DNA from: Burkholderiaceae bacterium
GTDB lineage: Bacteria; Pseudomonadota; Gammaproteobacteria; Burkholderiales; Burkholderiaceae
Assembly (NCBI GenBank): GCA_947448415.1
Contig: CANFMT010000001.1
Location: 62,001 to 126,000 of the forward strand
Length of the DNA: 64,000 nucleotides
Reading direction: 5' to 3'
Positions 8,659-16,872 of this stretch are shown piece by piece. The translations under genes and the position numbers were made by a program. The notes under the pieces are model-generated. The model ran no database searches and was not told the DNA's origin. It saw only the letters and a list, made by a program, of their open reading frames with translations. Position 1 is the stretch's first letter. The number at the start of each line of letters is the position of its first letter.

Positions 8659-9426
8659 TTACGGTGCTATGTAACCGTATTTTTGCAAGATAGTCTTGGC
8701 TTTAGCGCTCTGCATAAACTGATATAAATCCTGCGCCTCTTGAGGTGCGCCCCGTATTAATACCATTCTTTGCTTGATTGGCTCATACAACCTTGGGTTT
8801 AAGAGTGTCAGGTTAATTTCTTTTGATACCTCAGGTGATTTTGCTAACGATAAAGCAGTAAAGGCCAAATCTGCAGCACCTGTCAGTACATAAGTCGTCG
8901 CCACTCCAATATTGTCACCATATACGAGCTTATCCTTTGCAAGCTCCCACAGGCCTTCAGCCCGAAGATACTCAACCGCTGCTTTGCCATATGGGGCTAG
9001 ATCAGGTTTAGCGATGGCAATTTTATTGGCTTTGCCAATTGCCTTAGCAATATCAGCCTTGTTATCACCTAAAGAAATACCTGAGGATGCCCTAGCAATC
9101 AAAACCAGTTTTCCTATTGCATAGACTGCGCCCTCATTCACAGTCTTGCCATTTTTATATAACTGCATAGGAAAACGTTCGTCAGCAGCAATAAAGAGAT
9201 TAAACGGTGCACGACTCATGATTTGAGCGGCGAAATTTCCAGAAGATCCATAGACCACCCTCATATCAGGCTTGCTGGAAGTTTTGAAAGCCAACGCAAT
9301 TTCACTGAATGCATCCTTCATATTGGCAGCAACCGCAATCGTAGCGCCCTGCGCAAATACAAGATCTGCACTACACAGAAAGAGAGATAGTGACAATATC
9401 AATCGAACTGGCAGGAAGCGTTTCAT
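8659..9426 (-). CDS. modA: Molybdate ABC transporter substrate-binding protein ModA
   Basis: Periplasmic binding protein of 255 residues from ATG 9426. A Sec signal peptide ends near V-F-A-Q. The mature start A-T-I-A-V-A-A-N-M-K-D-A-F and the G-S-S-G-N-F-A segment match ModA, where such loops bind molybdate or tungstate. The ATG overlaps the stop of the regulator upstream (TAATG), so the two are translationally coupled; an earlier TTG at 9435 is less likely. No modB or modC is adjacent. It could use the TupBC membrane components at 51.9 kb or a transporter outside the window. The 8420-8658 stretch downstream holds only the feo control region and no gene I can support. Confidence 0.85.
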   Translation of the reverse strand: MKRFLPVRLILSLSLFLCSADLVFAQGATIAVAANMKDAFSEIALAFKTSSKPDMRVVYGSSGNFAAQIMSRAPFNLFIAADERFPMQLYKNGKTVNEGAVYAIGKLVLIARASSGISLGDNKADIAKAIGKANKIAIAKPDLAPYGKAAVEYLRAEGLWELAKDKLVYGDNIGVATTYVLTGAADLAFTALSLAKSPEVSKEINLTLLNPRLYEPIKQRMVLIRGAPQEAQDLYQFMQSAKAKTILQKYGYIAP

Positions 9427-10448
9427 TAGAGCCAATTCTCAATTTGACGATTTAGACCAACGGCCTTATAGCCAGGAGTGTCGCTAGAATAACTGCGGAT
9501 TTTACGAATCAATTTAGAGACCTCTATTTGCCCTGCCATCTCTTTATGCATGGCCACAAAGAAAATTTCATCTTTCAGGGGTATAAATCCTAAGCCATTT
9601 TCAAGCGCTATGTTTTTGACGCCGATACCGACATCAGCCTTGCCAGCCAGTATGGCATTGGCAACAGCTGAATGGGTAAATTCTTCCTGCAAGTATCCAT
9701 TGATTTGAGCAGCCTCTATCCCCTCTACTAATAAGAGTGTATCTAATAGAAGTCTTGTGCCAGAACCAATTTGACGATTGATAAAGCGAATCTTTTGATT
9801 TAATAAATCATCCAGGGATCGAATATGCAAAGGATTCCCCTTTTTAACGATCAGGCCCTGAGTTCGCTTCATCACTGGGTAAATCTGTATATTGTTTTTT
9901 GACAGTCGGCGATGTATGGCCTTGGAACTATGCTCATCAGAAACGTGGTAGCCAGCAATGTGAGCCTCCTTATTGAGCAGCTTTTCTAAAGACTCCCCAG
10001 AGCCAGCAATTTTTAAGTCAAATCCCTTAAGCTCACTTGCCACTTTTTGAATAATGGAATCACTACTAGATAGAAACTTCCATTTCAAGCTCTCAGATCT
10101 TTGAATGTTCTTAATTTCTTTAGCTAAGATTTCTTGATATGAATTGCCATGCTCAAGAAAACTTGTCTGCATGTTCTCAACATGCTGAATCAAGAATTTT
10201 CCAAATTCCGTTAGAACTGATCCATGTCCTTTAGTGCGCACAATCAAAGGCATTCCTAGGGCAGCCTCAGCTTCATTTAACTTACCCCAGGCACCCCTAT
10301 AAGAAGTCCCAGATTTTTTGCTGGCAACCACCAATGAGCTGCCATTACCGATTTCCTTAAGCATCTCTACCAACCAGGCAAGATCTATCGAGCTTTTACC
10401 TTCTGTCAAGGTATTAACAATGAGGGTTGGTCGGACTTCAATTTGCAT
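9426..10448 (-). CDS. ModE-like winged-helix regulator with periplasmic-binding-protein-like sensor domain
   Basis: 340-residue regulator. Residues 20-105 form a LysR/ModE-type winged helix, with the ModE-like segment S-G-T-S-Y-R-G-A-W and then L-T-E-F-G. The rest, roughly residues 115-335, resembles a substrate-binding (PBP-like) domain with R-Q-I-G-S-G-T-R and the G-K-A-D-V-G-I-G strand-turn. No TOBE/Mop molybdate domains are seen, so the PBP-like part probably replaces them as oxyanion sensor. It is coupled to modA and divergent from tupA, so control of molybdate/tungstate uptake is a strong inference. The ligand itself is not shown. Confidence 0.8.
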   Translation of the reverse strand: MQIEVRPTLIVNTLTEGKSSIDLAWLVEMLKEIGNGSSLVVASKKSGTSYRGAWGKLNEAEAALGMPLIVRTKGHGSVLTEFGKFLIQHVENMQTSFLEHGNSYQEILAKEIKNIQRSESLKWKFLSSSDSIIQKVASELKGFDLKIAGSGESLEKLLNKEAHIAGYHVSDEHSSKAIHRRLSKNNIQIYPVMKRTQGLIVKKGNPLHIRSLDDLLNQKIRFINRQIGSGTRLLLDTLLLVEGIEAAQINGYLQEEFTHSAVANAILAGKADVGIGVKNIALENGLGFIPLKDEIFFVAMHKEMAGQIEVSKLIRKIRSYSSDTPGYKAVGLNRQIENWL

Positions 10449-10523
10449 ATGTAATTTTTTGCATATTCATATAGTAATAATGTATGCGATGATCAATACT
10501 TAATCAACTTTTTTATTGCATAT
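10443..10523. promoter_or_regulatory. modE-like/tupA divergent control region with three TTGCATAT repeats
   Basis: TTGCATAT occurs at 10443-10450, 10459-10466 and 10516-10523. GCATA (10461-10465) and TATGC (10483-10487) also form a 27-bp inverted repeat around an AT-rich core. The outer copies overlap the start regions of the regulator gene and of tupA. This is a likely operator for the adjacent regulator, although it does not match the E. coli ModE box closely. Confidence 0.5.
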
Positions 10524-10524
10524 C

Positions 10525-11346
10525 ATGAAAAAACTACTTAGCAATCTTGTCTTAAGCGCTCTGCTAGCCCTATCGCTCTCTAGCCATCAAGCCTATGCTC
10601 AGAATAAAAGCATTGTGGTTTCCTCAACCACATCCACCGAGCAGTCCGGTCTGTTTAACTTCATCCTCCCCATCTTTAAGATGCAGTCTGGAATTGAAGT
10701 AAAGGTAGTTGCGGTTGGCACGGGTCAAGCACTCGACATTGGCCGTCGTGGCGATGCAGATGTGGTCTTTGTACATGACAAACCTGCAGAAGAAAAATTT
10801 GTTGATGAAGGGTTCTCAACTAAACGTTATGAAGTGATGTATAACGACTTTATTCTGATTGGGCCCAAGTCAGATCCTGCAAAAGTTGGCGGCGGAAAAG
10901 ATATTCAAGCAGCCTTCCAAAAGATTGCCTCAGCACAAGCACCTTTCGTTTCTCGGGGAGATAAGAGCGGCACTCATGCAGCAGAATTGCGCTACTGGAA
11001 AGGTGCCGGTATTACTGTTCCCCCTGGTCAAGCGTGGTACAAAGAAACAGGCTCTGGCATGGGTCCCGCCTTAAATACCGCTTCAGCCATGAACAGCTAC
11101 ATCCTCGCCGATCGCGGTACATGGCTTAGCTTTAAGAATCGCGGTGATCTCGTAATCCTTGTTCAAGGTGATCCAAAACTATTTAATCAATATGGAGTCA
11201 TGTTGGTTAACCCAGCCAAGTTTCCTCATGTGAAAAAAGCTGATGGACAAGCATTCATTGATTGGCTTATTTCCAAAAATGGGCAAGACGTTATTGCCAG
11301 CTACAAGATTGATGGCGAGCAACTCTTCTTCCCGAATGCTAAATAG
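10525..11346 (+). CDS. tupA: Tungstate ABC transporter substrate-binding protein TupA
   Basis: Binding protein of 273 residues with a Sec signal peptide (core then A-Y-A-Q). The mature N terminus contains the Tup signature S-S-T-T-S-T-E-Q-S-G-L. Further Tup elements are V-G-T-G-Q-A-L-D-I-G-R-R-G-D-A-D, S-R-G-D-K-S-G-T-H and E-T-G-S-G-M-G-P. TupA binds tungstate with very high affinity in the periplasm. The cognate permease and ATPase are not adjacent: tupB and tupC are found at 51.9-53.3 kb. ATG 10525 is preferred over an upstream TTG at 10516. The gene ends at a strong terminator. Confidence 0.9.
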   Translation: MKKLLSNLVLSALLALSLSSHQAYAQNKSIVVSSTTSTEQSGLFNFILPIFKMQSGIEVKVVAVGTGQALDIGRRGDADVVFVHDKPAEEKFVDEGFSTKRYEVMYNDFILIGPKSDPAKVGGGKDIQAAFQKIASAQAPFVSRGDKSGTHAAELRYWKGAGITVPPGQAWYKETGSGMGPALNTASAMNSYILADRGTWLSFKNRGDLVILVQGDPKLFNQYGVMLVNPAKFPHVKKADGQAFIDWLISKNGQDVIASYKIDGEQLFFPNAK

Positions 11347-11393
11347 TTAGCAAGGGCTTTGATTGATACCTTGGGATCATGATTACCCCAATA

Positions 11394-11419
11394 AAAAAGC
11401 CCGCTTCTGCGGGCTTTTT
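11394..11419. terminator. Bidirectional intrinsic terminator
   Basis: AAAAAGCCCGC, loop TTCT and GCGGGCTTTTT form an 11-bp GC-rich stem with A and T tracts on its two sides. It lies between the convergent tupA and the exported protein gene at 11452. Confidence 0.93.
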
Positions 11420-11451
11420 ACATAGCACTAGTGTTAACCAGCGATATTGAC

Positions 11452-12033
11452 TTACTTCTTAGGCGTTACGAAACCAATAGCTGTGTCATCAACGAACTCA
11501 ACCATCACATCATCACCAGCTTTAAATTTCTCGAGACCAAGAACAGCTTGGTCAACTTTAACTTTTTGCTTCTCGCCATTTGGCATTGTGAAAGTTACGA
11601 TACGTGATTTTTGATCGATTGTAGAAATCTTAACAGTCGCATAAATCGTATCTGCTGTCTCTTCAAATGGCTTAGCAGAACCTTTACCAGCGATCACAAC
11701 TGAGCGCACTCCAGAAACGCCTGGCTTAGCATCTTTTCCAGCAGCAGTTAAGCCTACAGCAACCGCTTGAGCATGCTCAACTAAGAATACGTCACCCTTT
11801 TTAACTTTATCCAAATCATTGATGGACTTAGCTACATTCATTTGAATTAAATTGCCATTTGCATCTTTCAACACAACAGTACGTTTTTTAACGTCAACTG
11901 AGTCAACAGTTGCACCGATCACAACCACATCAGCTGCTAAGGGCAACATTTTTGCAGGCAATTGAGCGAATACTGAGCTCGCACAAACGATACCTACAAC
12001 TGCAAATAAACTTGCTAATAAAGATTTCTTCAA
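11452..12033 (-). CDS. Exported protein with two internal beta-rich repeats, function unknown
   Basis: 193-residue protein with a Sec signal peptide (cleavage near V-F-A-Q). The mature part consists of two similar units, roughly residues 35-93 and 130-190. Each has the pattern V/I-x-x-(I/V)-D-x-K-x-R-x-V followed by an N-G-x-x-Q/K strand, K-x-G-D and a terminal A-I/V-G. This suggests duplicated small beta-barrel (OB-like) domains. No enzyme motif and no cysteine in the mature part were seen. It is transcribed alone from the region before 12100. Similar proteins are hypothetical in related bacteria, and I cannot assign a function. Confidence 0.7.
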   Translation of the reverse strand: MKKSLLASLFAVVGIVCASSVFAQLPAKMLPLAADVVVIGATVDSVDVKKRTVVLKDANGNLIQMNVAKSINDLDKVKKGDVFLVEHAQAVAVGLTAAGKDAKPGVSGVRSVVIAGKGSAKPFEETADTIYATVKISTIDQKSRIVTFTMPNGEKQKVKVDQAVLGLEKFKAGDDVMVEFVDDTAIGFVTPKK

Positions 12034-12102
12034 GATAACTCCTAATGAGTAAAAGGTTTGGGATGGGCTCTAAAAGCAGCCGCAACCCATTGTAACCACG
12101 GA

Positions 12103-12627
12103 ATGGGGTACTTTTTGTACGGTATAGAACTAAGTTCAACCCCTCTTTTATTTGGTAAATTGGATGAGGATTACCATTTAGAGACACCAGGCACCTTGGA
12201 AATACTCATTAAATCGTGGAAAGAAGCTAAGGGGAGCGCCTTTTTGGTGCGTCATGAGGTCTTCGTCAATGAACAAGGGGTGCCGGTAGAACTTGAATTA
12301 GATGAGCTTGACGCCTCCGCTATCCACGCCCTAGCCTACCGGAATGGCGAATGTGTTGGCACGGCTAGGTTCATCCTCTTGGGGGATGGCCAAGCCCAAA
12401 TTGGACGAATGGCCGTATTGGCTCAATTCAGAGGCCAGGGCATAGGAAAACAGATTCTTATCAAGCTAATGGCCCTAGCAAAATCTAAAGGGATCAGTAG
12501 CCTGATCTTGCACTCACAAGTAGCGGTGATGCCTTTTTATGAAAAGCTAGGCTTTGAGGCCCAAGGCCCGAACTACGAAGAGGCGGGTATTGCTCATCGT
12601 AATATGATTCTGATGTTGCCAAAATAG
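12103..12627 (+). CDS. GNAT family N-acetyltransferase
   Basis: GCN5-related acetyltransferase. The core begins at I-L-I-K-S-W, followed by V-R-H-E-V-F-V-N-E-Q-G-V-P, typical of the ElaA/YjcF-like group. The acetyl-CoA loop is R-G-Q-G-I-G-K and motif B lies at F-Y-E-K-L-G-F. Substrate unknown. The start is uncertain: GTG/ATG/TTG codons at 12058, 12103, 12160 and 12196 are all in frame, none has a strong ribosome-binding site, and the core fits a start as late as 12196. The thioesterase gene follows 12 bases later, so they are probably cotranscribed. Confidence 0.8.
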   Translation: MGYFLYGIELSSTPLLFGKLDEDYHLETPGTLEILIKSWKEAKGSAFLVRHEVFVNEQGVPVELELDELDASAIHALAYRNGECVGTARFILLGDGQAQIGRMAVLAQFRGQGIGKQILIKLMALAKSKGISSLILHSQVAVMPFYEKLGFEAQGPNYEEAGIAHRNMILMLPK

Positions 12628-12639
12628 ATTTAAAAATTC

Positions 12640-13074
12640 ATGACCAATTCTCTCGATCCAAAACCACCCGCTTTCACCTTTACGCATCGAGTATGTTATT
12701 CCGATACCGATGCAGCAGGTTTTGTCTATCACGGACGCTATCTTGAAATTTTTGAGCGCAGTCGCGCAGAGTGGCTGGCTCAACGAGGCTTAAGTCCAAC
12801 TAAATTGATCAACGAATTTAATATTGTGATGCCAGTACGGGAACTCACGATGAACTTTTACAAACCAGGTCGCCTAGACGATATACTCCACATCGACCAA
12901 GTGATTGAGCATCGTGGCCGCACTCAAGTAACCGTTAAACAAACAGCACAAAGAAAACTTCCCGATAGCGAAGAGCTACAAGTCATTGCCAGCGCTGTAT
13001 TGCATATCGTGTGCGTAGACACCAATACCCTCAAACCTAAGGCTTGGCCTGATTGGCTATTTTTAGCGGATTAA
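12640..13074 (+). CDS. Acyl-CoA thioesterase, YbgC/4-hydroxybenzoyl-CoA thioesterase family
   Basis: Hot-dog-fold protein of 144 residues. The catalytic stretch Y-S-D-T-D-A-A-G-F-V-Y-H-G-R-Y is characteristic of the family, with the first Asp after Y-S as probable catalytic residue. Members hydrolyse short- or aromatic acyl-CoA thioesters in the cytoplasm. It sits between a GNAT gene and a thiol dioxygenase gene, all on the same strand with minimal spacing, and its stop overlaps a possible ATG of the next gene (TAATG). Substrate unknown; a YbgC-like Tol-Pal association is not supported here because no tol genes are adjacent. Confidence 0.87.
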   Translation: MTNSLDPKPPAFTFTHRVCYSDTDAAGFVYHGRYLEIFERSRAEWLAQRGLSPTKLINEFNIVMPVRELTMNFYKPGRLDDILHIDQVIEHRGRTQVTVKQTAQRKLPDSEELQVIASAVLHIVCVDTNTLKPKAWPDWLFLAD

Positions 13075-13094
13075 TGCCAGCCATGGAGCGCAAG

Positions 13095-13673
13095 ATGACC
13101 GATGGAAAACTGCTTAGCTTTATTAAGGACCTTAGCCTACTGCTTGAAGAAAAACCTAGCGAGGGAATTATTTTTACTAAAGGAAAGAGCCTCTTAGAAA
13201 AACTCATTGCAAGTGATGATTGGCTGCCTGAAGAATTTACTAAGCCACATCCCCAGTATTACCAGCAATACCTCCTATATGCAGACCCCCTGGATCGTTT
13301 CTCGGTAGTGAGTTTTGTATGGGGCCCGGGACAAAAAACTCCCATTCACAATCACACTGTTTGGGGGATGGTTGGTCAATTGCGAGGCGAAGAAAAGGGC
13401 ACTCCTTACTATCGTCAAACAGATGGTAGTTTTAGGATTGGCGAATCTTGTATATGTCCTCCAGGCCATGTTGATACCGTCTCACCTAATACACACGATA
13501 TTCATGTAGTCGAAAATAATTTAAGCGATCAGACTTCAATCAGTATTCATGTTTATGGGGGCAATATCGGCAGAATCCATCGCTCAGTATTTGATGCTGT
13601 CACAGGTGCCGAGAAATCATTCGTTTCTGGCTATGCCAATAACGTAGTGCCAAACCTCTGGAATCCCTCTTAA
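13095..13673 (+). CDS. Cysteine dioxygenase-family (thiol dioxygenase) protein
   Basis: Cupin of about 192 residues resembling type I cysteine dioxygenases. The metal ligands are visible as H-N-H in P-I-H-N-H-T-V-W-G, with a third histidine in D-I-H-V-V-E. The glycine-rich G-P-G-Q-K-T-P before the histidines is also typical. It would oxidise cysteine or a related thiol such as 3-mercaptopropionate to the sulfinate using Fe2+ and O2. Starts at 13074 (overlapping the previous stop) or 13095 are possible; GGAG six bases before 13095 favours the latter. Confidence 0.82.
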   Translation: MTDGKLLSFIKDLSLLLEEKPSEGIIFTKGKSLLEKLIASDDWLPEEFTKPHPQYYQQYLLYADPLDRFSVVSFVWGPGQKTPIHNHTVWGMVGQLRGEEKGTPYYRQTDGSFRIGESCICPPGHVDTVSPNTHDIHVVENNLSDQTSISIHVYGGNIGRIHRSVFDAVTGAEKSFVSGYANNVVPNLWNPS

Positions 13674-13817
13674 GTCCTTAGTTTTTTCGAGATATTGTGT
13701 GAATGACTTAAAATGGAGCCTCTTTCTGCAAACGCTCTAGCGTGGCAGCTCACCCCATTGACCGGGATAGTCGATTTTTAAGTACGTTGAATACGGGTCA
13801 ATACTTCATTGGCCCCT
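13674..13817 (+). promoter_or_regulatory. Structured leader of rhlE
   Basis: The 144 bases before the RNA helicase gene hold two inverted repeats: ACGCT-CT-AGCGT at 13732-13743, and ATTGACC (13757-13763) with GGTCAAT (13796-13802), which can close a long stem-loop just before the start codon. An RNA-structure control of the helicase is conceivable. This is inferred from the repeats only, and no promoter is obvious. Confidence 0.35.
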
Positions 13818-15098
13818 ATGTTATTTACAGATCTTGGTTTATCAGAGCCCATTCTTCGCGCTATTGCTGAAGAAGGCTACACCAGCCCTACCCCCATTCA
13901 AGCAAAGTCAATTCCCGCTGTATTGAAAGGTGGCGACCTTTTAGCTGCCGCACAAACTGGCACAGGAAAAACCGCAGGCTTTACGCTGCCGATTCTGCAA
14001 CGCCTCTCCTCGACCAAACCGAGTGCAGGCAAACGTCTATTGCGAGTTTTAATTCTGACGCCTACTCGAGAGTTAGCTGCCCAAGTACAAGAGTCTGTTG
14101 TTACTTACGGTAAATACACTGGCTTAAAGTCCACAGTCATCTTTGGTGGTGTTGGCGCCAATCCACAGATTAAAGCAATTGCTAGCGGTCTCGATATTTT
14201 AGTTGCAACGCCTGGTCGCCTATTAGATTTAATGTCACAAAATTGCGTTTCACTGAAAGACATAGAAATTCTTGTTCTCGATGAAGCGGACCGCATGCTC
14301 GACATGGGCTTCCTGCGCGATATCAAGAAAATCTTGGCGGCATTGCCAAAGAAACGTCAGAACTTATTATTTTCAGCGACATTCTCAACTGAGATCAAGG
14401 CATTGGCCGATGGCCTATTAAATTCACCAGAGCTCATTGAGGTAGCCCGCAGCAACAGCGCTAATGAGGCTATTGCACAGCTCATCCATCCGGTAGATAG
14501 AACTAAAAAGCACCCCCTATTAGCGCATCTCATTAAGGGTAATGACTGGAAGCAAGTACTTGTCTTTACGCGTACTAAGCATGGCGCCAATAAATTAGTC
14601 ACTCAGTTGGAAAAGGATGGCATTACTAGTATGGCCATCCATGGTAATAAAAGCCAATCTGCTCGTACCAAAGCGCTAGCAGATTTCAAGGCGGGCAAGT
14701 TAACAGCACTGGTTGCTACTGATATTGCTGCGCGCGGCATCGATATCGATCAATTGCCTCACGTAGTGAACTACGATCTCCCCAATGTTTCTGAAGATTA
14801 TGTGCATCGTATTGGGCGCACAGGTCGAGCAGGATCAAATGGTGTGGCGGTATCCCTAGTCTGTATTGATGAACATCAAATGCTCAGAGATATTGAGAAG
14901 CTCATTAAACAAAAACTGCCGCAAGAAGTGATTCCTGGTTTTGAACCAGATCCGAATGCAGTGGCTCAACCCATTCAATTGCGCAGCCAACAGCACCAAC
15001 AATCCAGAAAACCAAGATCTGCTGGGTCTGGTGGCACTCCCGCCAAAAAGACACCTACCAAGCGCAGTAGTCCGCCCAAAAGAAGCTTTAATCGCTAG
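13818..15098 (+). CDS. rhlE: DEAD-box ATP-dependent RNA helicase RhlE
   Basis: 426-residue DEAD-box helicase. The Q motif begins with F-x-x-L-G-L and runs to P-T-P-I-Q. Other motifs are A-Q-T-G-T-G-K-T (I), P-T-R-E-L-A (Ia), D-E-A-D (II), S-A-T (III), A-R-G-I-D-I-D (V) and H-R-I-G-R-T-G-R (VI). The C terminus is a short basic, Ser/Pro/Lys-rich tail typical of RhlE, which unwinds RNA in ribosome assembly and mRNA decay. ATG 13818 is chosen over a TTG at 13809. It is followed by a transglutaminase gene after 60 bases. Confidence 0.93.
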   Translation: MLFTDLGLSEPILRAIAEEGYTSPTPIQAKSIPAVLKGGDLLAAAQTGTGKTAGFTLPILQRLSSTKPSAGKRLLRVLILTPTRELAAQVQESVVTYGKYTGLKSTVIFGGVGANPQIKAIASGLDILVATPGRLLDLMSQNCVSLKDIEILVLDEADRMLDMGFLRDIKKILAALPKKRQNLLFSATFSTEIKALADGLLNSPELIEVARSNSANEAIAQLIHPVDRTKKHPLLAHLIKGNDWKQVLVFTRTKHGANKLVTQLEKDGITSMAIHGNKSQSARTKALADFKAGKLTALVATDIAARGIDIDQLPHVVNYDLPNVSEDYVHRIGRTGRAGSNGVAVSLVCIDEHQMLRDIEKLIKQKLPQEVIPGFEPDPNAVAQPIQLRSQQHQQSRKPRSAGSGGTPAKKTPTKRSSPPKRSFNR

Positions 15099-15158
15099 TC
15101 AGTTAGCTAAAATACGGCTTTAAATCTTCGAACTCTTCAATCTTTATAAGAAATCAAT

Positions 15159-16268
15159 ATGACCACATCCCGCCGCTCAGTTATGAAAACAATTGTTGGC
15201 GCTTTAGCACTACCAAGCCTTGGCCCAATCTCTTCAGTATTCGCACAGTCCTCACTCGAGTGGACAACTTACGAAATCGTGACAGAGGTGAATTTGGAAT
15301 CACCCAAAGGTATGGCTCAGAGCTGGGTTCCTTTGCCGCTGGTATTGGATACCGATTATTTCCGCACTATTGCGATTCGCTCTGAAGCTAGCGACCCTAA
15401 AGCGGTGACACAAATGTACGAGACCCCAAACAAGCAAGCACGTATGGTTTGGACAAAATGGGATCCAGCAGCTACTAACCATAGCGTCAAGGTATCGATC
15501 TTGGTGAGCACGCGCAATCGCAATCTTCAACTTGCTACGCCAAATCCAACCCTCAAACTTTCTAAAGAAGAGCAGCGCTTTTGGACTCGCCCTACTAAAT
15601 ATCTACCAACTGATGGAATTGTGAAAGTAAAATCTCAAGAAGCTCTCGCAAAACTTCCTGCTAATGCGAACGATGTGGATAAAGCAAAAGCGATTTACAA
15701 CTGGGTAGTTGATAACACACATCGTAACCCCAACACCCGCGGTTGTGGCCAAGGGGATGTAAAGCTCATGTTGGAAACAAATAATCTTGGCGGTAAATGC
15801 GCCGATATTAATGCGGTCTTTGTTGCCCTAGCCCGTGCAGCCGGCCTACCAGCTCGGGATGTATATGGTATCCGTATTGCTGACTCTGCTCGTGGCTATA
15901 AGAGTCTTGGAAAAGGCGGTGATATCACCAAAGCTCAACACTGCCGCGCAGAGTTCTATGCATCTGGCTATGGCTGGGTACCAGTCGATCCTGCAGATGT
16001 ACGCAAGGTGATCCTTGAAGAAACCGGCGGCTTAGCAGTTACCGATCCAAAAGTAATCGCCATTCGTGATTACCTCTTTGGTAACTGGGAAATGAATTGG
16101 ATGGCATATAACTATGACCATGACATCGGATTACCCGGCTCCAAGCTGGGTAACAAGGGTGATATCCCATTCTTAATGTATCCGCAAGCTGAGAATACAG
16201 AGGGTCGCTTTGACTCACTTGATCCAGATAACTTTAAATACAAAATTACCAGTAGACGCATTGGCTAA
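15159..16268 (+). CDS. Transglutaminase-like domain protein with Tat signal
   Basis: 369-residue protein with an S-R-R-S-V-M-K twin-arginine signal and cleavage near V-F-A-Q, so it is exported folded. The transglutaminase core shows the triad: Cys in G-G-K-C-A-D-I, His in A-Q-H-C-R-A-E and Asp in V-P-V-D-P-A-D. An N-terminal beta domain of about 130 residues precedes it. Such proteins usually act as thiol proteases or peptide-bond hydrolases in the periplasm. The TlpA-like thioredoxin gene follows in the same direction and may keep the catalytic Cys reduced; this last point is inference. Confidence 0.83.
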   Translation: MTTSRRSVMKTIVGALALPSLGPISSVFAQSSLEWTTYEIVTEVNLESPKGMAQSWVPLPLVLDTDYFRTIAIRSEASDPKAVTQMYETPNKQARMVWTKWDPAATNHSVKVSILVSTRNRNLQLATPNPTLKLSKEEQRFWTRPTKYLPTDGIVKVKSQEALAKLPANANDVDKAKAIYNWVVDNTHRNPNTRGCGQGDVKLMLETNNLGGKCADINAVFVALARAAGLPARDVYGIRIADSARGYKSLGKGGDITKAQHCRAEFYASGYGWVPVDPADVRKVILEETGGLAVTDPKVIAIRDYLFGNWEMNWMAYNYDHDIGLPGSKLGNKGDIPFLMYPQAENTEGRFDSLDPDNFKYKITSRRIG

Positions 16269-16292
16269 TCCAACATTAAAAAATTGATTAGC

Positions 16293-16838
16293 ATGTCTAT
16301 GAAGAAGCCAGCATTCGAATTTATTCTTGCGTTGGCTTTTTCTTTTTTAATGCTTTGCAGCTTTTCCGTCAAAGCGCAATGGCGTCCAGCTGCACAACTT
16401 GGACTGTCGCAAACGGCCCCGCAACTACAGCTGAATAATCTATCTGGGAAACCAATAGATTTAACGGCCTATAAAGGCAAAGTAGTGGTAGTTAATTTTT
16501 GGGCAAGCTGGTGTGAGCCATGCCGTGAAGAATTTGAAGAACTCATTCAGTTACAAGAAAACTATGGCTCTAAGGGCCTAGTAGTTCTGGCGGTAAATCT
16601 TGCTGAAATGAAACCGCGTGTCATGCAGTTCTTAAAAGGTAATGGTTTCTCAGAAAATGCTATTGAAATCTTACTTGACCGCAATAGCATCGTATATAAA
16701 ACTTGGAAGGCCCGAGGCTTACCCACCACTTTCCTTATTGGAAAAAGCGGTAAAGTTGAAGGTGTTTGGATTGGCGCGATTGAAAATATCGATAGCAATG
16801 AAGTCAAAGGAAAGATTGAAGCCTTACTGCGCCAATAA
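16293..16838 (+). CDS. TlpA-like thioredoxin-family protein
   Basis: Exported thioredoxin-fold protein of about 181 residues. After a signal sequence ending V-K-A-Q it has the AhpC-TSA/TlpA N-terminal strands and the redox motif W-C-E-P-C, preceded by V-N-F-W-A-S. The cis-proline loop is at G-L-P-T-T-F-L-I. It is probably a periplasmic thiol-disulfide reductant for cytochrome c maturation or for the transglutaminase gene upstream. Start: ATG 16293 or 16299; a TTG at 16284 is less likely. selD starts 34 bases downstream on the same strand. Confidence 0.88.
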   Translation: MSMKKPAFEFILALAFSFLMLCSFSVKAQWRPAAQLGLSQTAPQLQLNNLSGKPIDLTAYKGKVVVVNFWASWCEPCREEFEELIQLQENYGSKGLVVLAVNLAEMKPRVMQFLKGNGFSENAIEILLDRNSIVYKTWKARGLPTTFLIGKSGKVEGVWIGAIENIDSNEVKGKIEALLRQ

Positions 16839-16872
16839 GGCAATATCTCATCGCTTCTGATACCCTCATCTT

